Positions 1-7,187 of a DNA stretch of 21,373 bases are shown in pieces. The stretch comes from Utricularia gibba (lineage: Eukaryota; Streptophyta; Magnoliopsida; Lamiales; Lentibulariaceae). The position numbers were made by a program, and so were the translations under genes. The stretch spans positions 1 to 21,373 of the forward strand of contig NEEC01000139.1 in assembly GCA_002189035.1 (NCBI GenBank), read 5' to 3'. How positions within the stretch are numbered: position 1 is the first letter of the stretch; each line of letters starts with the position of its first letter. Below the pieces are notes generated by a model, which ran no database searches, was not told the DNA's origin, and saw only the letters and a list, made by a program, of their open reading frames with translations.

Positions 1-192
1 TGGGACCAGAGTGGGCTCATCAGCCAGACCGAACCCGGGCCAAGCCAAGGGCCCCTCGAGAGCGCCCCCACAAAACTAGATGGTGTTCCACGAAAAAAAA
101 TTAGGCGGCTCGTGATAACCAACGCTAAGAAATGCATCCCTTTTTTCGCCGGGCTAAAACTGACTTTGGGCTCATGCCCGGCGCGACCCCAG
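1..192 (+). repeat. End of a 150-bp monomer sub-array (left edge of window)
   Basis: This is the rest of a type A monomer followed by a truncated type B monomer. The latter begins in the GCGGCTCGTGATAACC motif near 107-120 and breaks off after GCGCGACCCCAG at 192, where the linker starts. Confidence 0.85.
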
Positions 193-497
193 CCGTGTGC
201 ATACGCAGCAGCACCACGAGGCCACATGGGCTTGGTTAATGCCCGCGTGCTCGAGCAGCAGCCACAAGGCCATACGGCCGGAAAAAAAGAAAAACAACCA
301 TAAAATACAATAAGCCAAAAATAAAAATAAAATTGATAAACCCTTGGTTCGGTTCGGGCCCAATCAAAACCCGTAGGGTTTAACCCGTTCGGGTTGAACA
401 GAAAGACAACCCCATGGGTCATGCAAACTGTAATACCCAGAATTTCATCGGGTTGGGTCCGAACCTGAATGGATCCAACCCAGGCCCATCTCTAATC
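193..497. other. Linker: CAGCAG duplication, A-rich tract, TTCGGG-rich segment (unit 1)
   Basis: There is no gene here. From left to right: two imperfect direct copies of a CAGCAGC..CCAC.AGGCCA motif (near 205 and 253); an A-rich tract (about 281-338); then a segment rich in GGTTCGG, AACCCGTTCGGG and CGGGTTGGG (about 340-494) that ends CCCATCTCTA. Read on the minus strand that end begins TAGAGATGGGCC, which resembles the terminal bases of Ac-like hAT elements in plants. The matching opposite terminus was not found, so at most this is an element end fragment. The same linker lies at 2521-2829, 4854-5162, 7188-7496, 9524-9832, 11859-12167, 14195-14503, 16529-16837 and 18859-19167. Confidence 0.6.
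340..494 (-). mobile_element. Possible hAT-type element end fragment (unit 1)
   Basis: The sequence has the TTCGGG/GGGTTGGG-rich subterminal composition often seen at plant hAT element ends, closing with TAGAGATGGGCC on the minus strand. No transposase, no opposite terminal inverted repeat and no 8-bp target duplication could be found, so the call rests on one terminus and on composition. Confidence 0.25.
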
Positions 498-596
498 ATA
501 ATCATATGATATAGGTTTATTAAATTATAAATAATTGAAATACATTATTTATTAAACCGTAGGATAACTGTGAAAGCTTTTTGACTTAATTATTAC

Positions 597-971
597 CATT
601 TGATCCTCAGTTGTACTTTGGATGGAGTGTGTATTTTTACTTTAGTCAATTTAATTAGCATTCGATCCTTGGTTATGATTCAGATCATATTTGCTATTTT
701 TTTACTTTAAATATTTTTATTATCATTCGATCCTTAAGTATAATGCGGATCGAGCGCGTATTTTTTATTTTAATATTTTTTTTTAGCATTCGAACGTTAG
801 GTATGCTGCGGATCGAGCGTATATTTTCACTCTCATATTTTTATTAGCCTTAGATCCTTAGGTATACTTTGGATCGAGTGCATATTCATTTATTTTAAAT
901 CTTAATTAGCGTTCCACCGTTAGGAGCAATTTAGAACGTGTATACATTACAATGCCATGCCACACGGGCGT
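597..971 (+). repeat. 62-bp tandem subrepeats, left foldback arm (unit 1)
   Basis: Six degenerate copies start near 597, 659, 724, 787, 848 and 910, spaced 61-65 bases. The shared pattern is CATTCGATCCTTAGGTAT, then a GCGGATCGAGCG-type core, then a T-rich stretch ending ATTTTTATTAG. The first copy (TTTGATCCTCAG) and the last (GTTCCACCGTTAG) are the most diverged. The same block recurs in every macro-unit. Confidence 0.85.
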
Positions 972-1044
972 GGTTTACGCACAACCCACGCCCGTGTGCC
1001 CTTGCAATGTAAACACGCTCCACATTGCTCCTAAGGATCGAGCG
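910..1044. repeat. Central hairpin of the foldback (unit 1)
   Basis: A perfect 13-base stem pairs CACACGGGCGTGG (961-973) with CCACGCCCGTGTG (986-998) across a 12-base loop. The pairing extends outward with mismatches: TACATTACAATG against CTTGCAATGTAAA, then GTTAGGAGCAATTTAGAACG against CGCTCCACATTGCTCCTAAG. As DNA it could extrude as a cruciform, and as RNA it would form a stable stem. An equivalent core is present in all nine complete units. Confidence 0.9.
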
Positions 1045-1300
1045 TTAACACAAGTTTCAAGTAAACCATCTCCACTCGATCCGAATCATGTCTAAAGACC
1101 GAAAGCCAATAAAAATATTAAAATAAAAAATATACGCTCGATCCGCATCATATCTTAGAATCGAATGCAAATAGAATCGTTCAAATAAAAAATATACACT
1201 CGATTGGAATCTTAACCAAGGATCGAATGCTAATTAAAATGATTAAAATAAAAATGCACACTCCATCCAAAGTATAACTAAGGGTCGAATGCTAATAAAA
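1000..1300 (-). repeat. 62-bp tandem subrepeats, right foldback arm, inverted (unit 1)
   Basis: Five copies occur in reverse orientation to the left-arm block. They are recognisable by CTCGATCCG and GGATCGAATGC-type motifs, with marker positions near 1037, 1098, 1160, 1222 and 1284, a spacing of 61-62 bases. The right arm has about one copy fewer than the left, which explains the unequal arm lengths. Confidence 0.85.
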
Positions 1301-1419
1301 TTAAAAACTAAGAAACTTTCACATGTAGTATATGCTTTAATAACTAACGTATTTACATTATTTATATTTTAATAAACATATATCACATGATTATAAAAAT
1401 ATTTTTTTTGTCATTGTAG

Positions 1420-1597
1420 AAAGCTCATCACGCCACGCACACCACCCTGGAGAGGTTTCAACAGCTGTTATGAACTCACAACCCCTTGCTCAGCAGATTC
1501 AGTAAAATTCTCTAACACTTGGGCTTCCAACGGATCATATCCCATATTCATTCATACGAAATTGTGCAAGAATAATGTGACTTTGAGTTTGAACTAG
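1420..1597 (+). other. Exon-like fragment: acceptor-like site plus 58-codon open frame (unit 1)
   Basis: A T-rich tract ending TTGTCATTGTAG (to 1419) resembles a plant 3' splice site, and a CTAAC branch-like motif lies upstream near 1343. After the AG, the frame from 1421 stays open for 58 codons to a TAG at 1595-1597. The peptide reads KLITPRTPPWRGFNSCYELT at its start. The FNSCYEL stretch is faintly like the F-x-x-CY-x-L segment of plant pepsin-like aspartic proteases, but the rest does not support that family and I do not assign it. It may be a captured gene fragment or chance. Equivalent positions are 3752-3929, 6087-6264, 8421-8598, 10757-10934, 13092-13269, 15428-15605, 17761-17938 and 20089-20266. 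Confidence 0.22.
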
Positions 1598-1675
1598 ATA
1601 GTAGGACGCTGATCGAAGAATGGCCCATCGAGTCTCTAAAATTGGCCGTCCTCGCTCAACAAATGTGGGGTGCAC
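1598..1675. other. Short spacer between exon-like fragment and 150-bp sub-array (unit 1)
   Basis: This 78-base segment is not clearly repeated within the unit. Its last 25 bases or so (AACAAATGTGGGGTGCAC) resemble the end of a type B monomer, so the sub-array may once have extended further left. Confidence 0.5.
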
Positions 1676-1822
1676 GTGACATCCCAATTTCAACAAATGC
1701 ATCATGATTTTCGTCGAGTGGGCCCATGAGCCCGTCCGAACCCGGGGCCCGGGCCAAGGGCCCCTCGAGAGCGCCCGCCTCAATACGAGGAGGTGTTCCT
1801 TCAAAAACCATATACGCGTCTC
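1676..1822 (+). repeat. Monomer A1
   Basis: Starts GTGACATCCCAATTTC, followed by ATGCATCATGATTTTCGTCG. Ends at CGCGTCTC. It contains paired GGGGCCCGGG and GGGCCCCTCGAGAG blocks. A CACGTG palindrome (1673-1678) overlaps its left edge. Confidence 0.85.
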
Positions 1823-1979
1823 GTCACAACCCAACGTTAATAAATGCATCACTTTTTTTGGCGCGCTACTGCTGACTTTGGGCCTGAGTTCGGCACGACC
1901 TCCGGCCGATCAGGGTGCCCCCCGAGAGCTCCTCCTTAAGTATAAAGTGTGTTGTTGAAAAAAACCGTGTGCGGTTCTC
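1823..1979 (+). repeat. Monomer B1
   Basis: Starts GTCACAACCCAACG. Contains AAATGCATCAC, GACTTTGGGCCTGAG, CCGAGAGCTCC and TATAAAGTGTGTTGTTG. Carries the two variable indel sites (CGGC(T)CGATC and CCCC(A)CCGAG) that distinguish macro-units. Confidence 0.85.
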
Positions 1980-2123
1980 GTGACATCCTAACTTCAACAA
2001 ATGCATCACGATTTTCGTCGAGTCGGACGGGACCGGGCTCCCGGGGCCCGGACGAGGCGCAGCGCCCGCTCCCCTCCCCCCCAAAACTAGAAGGTGTTCC
2101 ATGGAAAACCATTTAGGCGGCTC
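1980..2123 (+). repeat. Monomer A2
   Basis: Starts GTGACATCCTAACTTC. Contains ATGCATCACGATTTTCGTCG, CCCGGGGCCCGG and GGTGTTCCATGG. Ends GGCGGCTC. It holds the six- or seven-C tract that varies between units. Confidence 0.85.
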
Positions 2124-2279
2124 GTGACAACCCAAAGTTAATAAATGCATCACTTTCTTTGCCGGGCTACAATGACTTTACGCTCGAGCCTGGTACGACG
2201 TATGGGAAGATTCGAGTGCCCCCCGAGAGCGTCTCCACAAGTATAAAGCGTGTTGTTGAAAAAACCGTGTTGGGTGCAC
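2124..2279 (+). repeat. Monomer B2
   Basis: Starts GTGACAACCCAAAG. Contains AAATGCATCAC, TTTGCCGGGCTAC, CTCGAGCCTGGTACGAC, CCGAGAGCGTC and TATAAAGCGTGTTGTTG. Confidence 0.85.
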
Positions 2280-2437
2280 GTGACATCCTAATTTCAACAA
2301 ATGTGTCACGATTTTCGCCGAGTGGGACCAGAGTGGGCTCATCAGCCAGACCGAACCCGGGGCCCAAGCCAAGGGCCCCTCGAGAGCGCCCCCCCACAAA
2401 ACTAGATGGTGTTCCACGAAAAAAAATTAGGCGGCTC
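2280..2437 (+). repeat. Monomer A3
   Basis: Starts GTGACATCCTAATTTC and crosses the arbitrary unit boundary at 2323. Contains GAGTGGGACCAGAGTGGG, GGGGCCC, CCTCGAGAGCGCC and GGTGTTCCACG. Ends GGCGGCTC. CACGTG lies at 2277-2282. Confidence 0.85.
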
Positions 2438-2520
2438 GTGATAACCCAACGCTAAGAAATGCATCCCTTTTTTCGCCGGGCTAAAACTGACTTTGGGCTC
2501 ATGCCCGGCGCGACCCCCAG
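2438..2520 (+). repeat. Monomer B3 (truncated)
   Basis: Starts GTGATAACCCAACG. Contains AAATGCATCCC, TCGCCGGGC and GACTTTGGGCTCATG. Breaks off after GCGCGACCCCCAG, about half the length of B1 and B2. The break marks the junction with the linker. Confidence 0.8.
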
Positions 2521-2829
2521 CCCGTGTGCATACGCAGCAGCACCACGAGGCCACATGGGCTTGGTTAATGCCCGCGTGCTCGAGCAGCAGCCACAAGGCC
2601 ATACGGCCGTGGAAAAAAAGAAAAACAACCATAAAATACAATAAGCCAAAAATAAAAAATAAAATTGATAAACCCTTGGTTCGGTTCGGGCCCAATCAAA
2701 ACCCGTAGGGTTTAACCCGTTCGGGTTGAACAGAAAGACAACCCCATGGGTCATGCAAACTGTAATACCCAGAATTTCATCGGGTTGGGTCCGAACCTGA
2801 ATGGATCCAACCCAGGCCCATCTCTAATC

Positions 2830-3726
2830 ATAATCATATGATATAGGTTTATTAAATTATAAATAATTGAAATACATTATTTATTAAACCGTAGGATAAC
2901 TGTGAAAGCTTCTTTGACTTAATTATTACCATTTGATCCTCAGTTGTACTTTGGATGGAGTGTGTATTTTTACTTTAGTCAATTTAATTAGCATTCGATC
3001 CTTGGTTATGATTCAGATCATATTTGCTATTTTTTTACTTTAAATATTTTTATTATCATTCGATCCTTAAGTATAATGCGGATCGAGCGCGTATTTTTAT
3101 TTTAATATTTTTATTAGCATTCGAACGTTAGGTATGCTGCGGATCGAGCGTATATTTTTCACTCTCATATTTTTATTAGCCTTAGATCCTTAGGTATACT
3201 TTGGATCGAGTGCATATTCATTTATTTTAAATCTTAATTAGCGTTCCACCGTTAGGAGCAATTTAGAACGTGTATACATTACAATGCCATGCCACACGGG
3301 CGTGGTTTACGCACAACCCACGCCCGTGTGCCCTTGCAATGTAAACACGCTCCACATTGCTCCTAAGGATCGAGCGTTAACACAAGTTTCAAGTAAACCA
3401 TCTCCACTCGATCCGAATCATGTCTAAAGACCGAAAGCCAATAAAAATATTAAAATAAAAAATATACGCTCGATCCGCATCATATCTTAGAATCGAATGC
3501 AAATAGAATCGTTCAAATAAAAAATATACACTCGATTGGAATCTTAACCAAGGATCGAATGCTAATTAAAATGATTAAAATAAAAATGCACACTCCATCC
3601 AAAGTATAACTAAGGGTCGAATGCTAATAAAATTAAAAACTAAGAAACTTTCACATGTAGTATATGCTTTAATAACTAACGTATTTACATTATTTATATT
3701 TTAATAAACATATATCACATGATTAT
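2830..3726. repeat. Foldback-like inverted repeat, unit 2
   Basis: Same arms, 62-bp subrepeats and central hairpin as in unit 1. It has five-T tracts near 3094-3116 where most units have six. Confidence 0.9.
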
Positions 3727-4007
3727 AAAAATATTTTTTTTGTCATTGTAGAAAGCTCATCACGCCACGCACACCACCCTGGAGAGGTTTCAACAGCTGT
3801 TATGAACTCACAACCCCTTGCTCAGCAGATTCAGTAAAATTCTCTAACACTTGGGCTTCCAACGGATCATATCCCATATTCATTCATACGAAATTGTGCA
3901 AGAATAATGTGACTTTGAGTTTGAACTAGATAGTAGGACGCTGATCGAAGAATGGCCCATCGAGTCTCTAAAATTGGCCGTCCTCGCTCAACAAATGTGG
4001 GGTGCAC

Positions 4008-4853
4008 GTGACATCCCAATTTCAACAAATGCATCATGATTTTCGTCGAGTGGGCCCATGAGCCCGTCCGAACCCGGGGCCCGGGCCAAGGGCCCCTCGA
4101 GAGCGCCCGCCTCAATACGAGGAGGTGTTCCTTCAAAAACCATATACGCGTCTCGTCACAACCCAACGTTAATAAATGCATCACTTTTTTTGGCGCGCTA
4201 CTGCTGACTTTGGGCCTGAGTTCGGCACGACCTCCGGCTCGATCAGGGTGCCCCACCGAGAGCTCCTCCTTAAGTATAAAGTGTGTTGTTGAAAAAAACC
4301 GTGTGCGGTTCTCGTGACATCCTAACTTCAACAAATGCATCACGATTTTCGTCGAGTCGGACGGGACCGGGCTCCCGGGGCCCGGACGAGGCGCAGCGCC
4401 CGCTCCCCTCCCCCCAAAACTAGAAGGTGTTCCATGGAAAACCATTTAGGCGGCTCGTGACAACCCAAAGTTAATAAATGCATCACTTTCTTTGCCGGGC
4501 TACAATGACTTTACGCTCGAGCCTGGTACGACGTATGGGAAGATTCGAGTGCCCCCCGAGAGCGTCTCCACAAGTATAAAGCGTGTTGTTGAAAAAACCG
4601 TGTTGGGTGCACGTGACATCCTAATTTCAACAAATGTGTCACGATTTTCGCCGAGTGGGACCAGAGTGGGCTCATCAGCCAGACCGAACCCGGGGCCCAA
4701 GCCAAGGGCCCCTCGAGAGCGCCCCCCCACAAAACTAGATGGTGTTCCACGAAAAAAAATTAGGCGGCTCGTGATAACCCAACGCTAAGAAATGCATCCC
4801 TTTTTTCGCCGGGCTAAAACTGACTTTGGGCTCATGCCCGGCGCGACCCCCAG
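4008..4853 (+). repeat. 150-bp monomer sub-array, units 2/3
   Basis: Same A-B-A-B-A-B' order as the reference sub-array. The extra-A variant is present in B1. Confidence 0.9.
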
Positions 4854-6989
4854 CCCGTGTGCATACGCAGCAGCACCACGAGGCCACATGGGCTTGGTTA
4901 ATGCCCGCGTGCTCGAGCAGCAGCCACAAGGCCATACGGCCGTGGAAAAAAAGAAAAACAACCATAAAATACAATAAGCCAAAAATAAAAAATAAAATTG
5001 ATAAACCCTTGGTTCGGTTCGGGCCCAATCAAAACCCGTAGGGTTTAACCCGTTCGGGTTGAACAGAAAGACAACCCCATGGGTCATGCAAACTGTAATA
5101 CCCAGAATTTCATCGGGTTGGGTCCGAACCTGAATGGATCCAACCCAGGCCCATCTCTAATCATAATCATATGATATAGGTTTATTAAATTATAAATAAT
5201 TGAAATACATTATTTATTAAACCGTAGGATAACTGTGAAAGCTTCTTTGACTTAATTATTACCATTTGATCCTCAGTTGTACTTTGGATGGAGTGTGTAT
5301 TTTTACTTTAGTCAATTTAATTAGCATTCGATCCTTGGTTATGATTCAGATCATATTTGCTATTTTTTTACTTTAAATATTTTTATTATCATTCGATCCT
5401 TAAGTATAATGCGGATCGAGCGCGTATTTTTTATTTTAATATTTTTTATTAGCATTCGAACGTTAGGTATGCTGCGGATCGAGCGTATATTTTTCACTCT
5501 CATATTTTTATTAGCCTTAGATCCTTAGGTATACTTTGGATCGAGTGCATATTCATTTATTTTAAATCTTAATTAGCGTTCCACCGTTAGGAGCAATTTA
5601 GAACGTGTATACATTACAATGCCATGCCACACGGGCGTGGTTTACGCACAACCCACGCCCGTGTGCCCTTGCAATGTAAACACGCTCCACATTGCTCCTA
5701 AGGATCGAGCGTTAACACAAGTTTCAAGTAAACCATCTCCACTCGATCCGAATCATGTCTAAAGACCGAAAGCCAATAAAAATATTAAAATAAAAAATAT
5801 ACGCTCGATCCGCATCATATCTTAGAATCGAATGCAAATAGAATCGTTCAAATAAAAAATATACACTCGATTGGAATCTTAACCAAGGATCGAATGCTAA
5901 TTAAAATGATTAAAATAAAAATGCACACTCCATCCAAAGTATAACTAAGGGTCGAATGCTAATAAAATTAAAAACTAAGAAACTTTCACATGTAGTATAT
6001 GCTTTAATAACTAACGTATTTACATTATTTATATTTTAATAAACATATATCACATGATTATAAAAATATTTTTTTTGTCATTGTAGAAAGCTCATCACGC
6101 CACGCACACCACCCTGGAGAGGTTTCAACAGCTGTTATGAACTCACAACCCCTTGCTCAGCAGATTCAGTAAAATTCTCTAACACTTGGGCTTCCAACGG
6201 ATCATATCCCATATTCATTCATACGAAATTGTGCAAGAATAATGTGACTTTGAGTTTGAACTAGATAGTAGGACGCTGATCGAAGAATGGCCCATCGAGT
6301 CTCTAAAATTGGCCGTCCTCGCTCAACAAATGTGGGGTGCACGTGACATCCCAATTTCAACAAATGCATCATGATTTTCGTCGAGTGGGCCCATGAGCCC
6401 GTCCGAACCCGGGGCCCGGGCCAAGGGCCCCTCGAGAGCGCCCGCCTCAATACGAGGAGGTGTTCCTTCAAAAACCATATACGCGTCTCGTCACAACCCA
6501 ACGTTAATAAATGCATCACTTTTTTTGGCGCGCTACTGCTGACTTTGGGCCTGAGTTCGGCACGACCTCCGGCTCGATCAGGGTGCCCCCCGAGAGCTCC
6601 TCCTTAAGTATAAAGTGTGTTGTTGAAAAAAACCGTGTGCGGTTCTCGTGACATCCTAACTTCAACAAATGCATCACGATTTTCGTCGAGTCGGACGGGA
6701 CCGGGCTCCCGGGGCCCGGACGAGGCGCAGCGCCCGCTCCCCTCCCCCCCAAAACTAGAAGGTGTTCCATGGAAAACCATTTAGGCGGCTCGTGACAACC
6801 CAAAGTTAATAAATGCATCACTTTCTTTGCCGGGCTACAATGACTTTACGCTCGAGCCTGGTACGACGTATGGGAAGATTCGAGTGCCCCCGAGAGCGTC
6901 TCCACAAGTATAAAGCGTGTTGTTGAAAAAACCGTGTTGGGTGCACGTGACATCCTAATTTCAACAAATGTGTCACGATTTTCGCCGAG
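4656..6989 (+). repeat. Macro-repeat unit 3 (2334 bp)
   Basis: Sub-array end to 4853, linker 4854-5162, foldback 5163-6061, exon-like segment 6087-6264, next sub-array from 6343. It combines CGGCTCGATC with an uninterrupted C tract near 6570-6590, a combination shared with unit 8. One C is missing from the tract near 6886-6891, which shifts the chance reading frames there. Confidence 0.97.
5163..6061. repeat. Foldback-like inverted repeat, unit 3
   Basis: Complete inverted repeat, colinear with the unit 1 copy. The interrupting A in the T run near 5448 is present; unit 1 lacks it. Confidence 0.9.
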
Positions 6990-7187
6990 TGGGACCAGAG
7001 TGGGCTCATCAGCCAGACCGAACCCGGGGCCCAAGCCAAGGGCCCCTCGAGAGCGCCCCCCCACAAAACTAGATGGTGTTCCACGAAAAAAAATTAGGCG
7101 GCTCGTGATAACCCAACGCTAAGAAATGCATCCCTTTTTTCGCCGGGCTAAAACTGACTTTGGGCTCATGCCCGGCGCGACCCCCAG
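6343..7187 (+). repeat. 150-bp monomer sub-array, units 3/4
   Basis: Same order as the reference. B2 has one C fewer near 6886-6891, and B1 lacks the extra A. Confidence 0.9.

Larger units (their letters stand above)
498..1394. repeat. Foldback-like inverted repeat, unit 1 (reference description)
   Basis: The two ends are imperfect reverse complements. ATAATCATATGATATAGG at 498-515 pairs with the sequence ending at 1394 (TATCACATGATTAT), and the similarity continues inward on both sides. From outside in, each arm has a terminal part of about 100 bp, then 62-bp subrepeats (left copies beginning near 597, 659, 724, 787, 848 and 910; right, inverted copies marked by ATCG-type motifs near 1037, 1098, 1160, 1222 and 1284), then a strong central hairpin. 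The arms are about 476 and 409 bp. This architecture of long inverted arms built from tandem subrepeats is known for foldback-type transposable elements. I see no transposase frame and no clear target-site duplication (the left flank is CCCATCTCTAATC, the right flank an A/T run), so mobility is inference. The inverted repeat itself is seen directly. Confidence 0.9.
1..2322 (+). repeat. Macro-repeat unit 1 (2322 bp)
   Basis: This is the shortest complete unit. Its order is the sub-array end (1-192), linker (193-497), foldback (498-1394), exon-like segment (1420-1597), spacer (1598-1675), then the start of the next 150-bp sub-array (1676 onward). Compared with inner units it has several deletions. 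These include a shortened G/C tract near 47-52, a missing TG in the GGCCGTGGAAA motif near 280, one base lost beside the HindIII-type AAGCTT near 580, and an interrupting A lost from the T run near 776-784. It carries the CGGCCGATC variant near 1903 and no extra A in the C tract that follows. Confidence 0.96.
1676..2520 (+). repeat. 150-bp monomer sub-array, A-B-A-B-A-B' (reference copy, units 1/2)
   Basis: Six degenerate monomers all begin GTGACA(T/A)CC or close to it and continue with AA.AAATGCATCAC and TTTTCG or TTTGCCGGG. Lengths are 147 (A1, 1676-1822), 157 (B1, 1823-1979), 144 (A2, 1980-2123), 156 (B2, 2124-2279), 158 (A3, 2280-2437) and 83 (B3, truncated, 2438-2520). Type A monomers carry GAGTGGG, GGGGCCC and GGTGTTCC, and end near GGCGGCTC. 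Type B monomers carry GACTTTGGGCTCGAG-like DNA, CCGAGAGC and AGTATAAAG.GTGTTGTTG. It is notably rich in G+C and CpG compared with the foldback. I do not recognise the family. Confidence 0.9.
2323..4655 (+). repeat. Macro-repeat unit 2 (2333 bp)
   Basis: Layout as in unit 1: sub-array end to 2520, linker 2521-2829, foldback 2830-3726, exon-like segment 3752-3929, next sub-array from 4008. It has the shortest pair of T runs in the foldback (near 3094-3116), CGGCTCGATC near 4234 with the extra A in the following C tract, and a six-C tract near 4411. Confidence 0.97.

Noticed and set aside
360-400. GTAGGGTTTAACCC-like sequence as a telomere repeat
   Set aside because: Only one degenerate copy per unit, without tandem TTTAGGG repeats. 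It belongs to the TTCGGG-rich segment.
597-1300. Regular 62-bp spacing suggests a CRISPR array
   Set aside because: The repeats are degenerate over their whole length with no conserved repeat alternating with unique spacers, they invert at the centre, and no cas gene is present.
1590-1610. GATAGTAGGAC resembles the plant RNA polymerase I start (TATAGTAGGG type), hinting at an rDNA spacer
   Set aside because: No 18S, 5.8S, 25S or 5S sequence occurs in any unit, the match is imperfect, and the 2.33-kb period leaves no room for rRNA genes.
2159-2455. 98-codon plus-strand frame present in most units
   Set aside because: It starts inside monomer B2 and ends in monomer B3, overlaps frames on the other strand and shows no protein family. 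It is shortened by a single C change in unit 3.
2452-2754. 100-codon minus-strand frame conserved in most units, with a membrane-like FLFLAYCILWLFFFF stretch
   Set aside because: The hydrophobic run is simply the translation of the A-rich tract read as T on the other strand. Conservation follows from the whole unit being repeated, and the overlapping frames are equally open.
4500-4730. Other short frames repeated every unit (60-95 codons on both strands)
   Set aside because: They overlap each other on both strands within the GC-rich sub-array, where stop codons are scarce by composition. None has a start context, domain or unit-independent conservation that would single it out.
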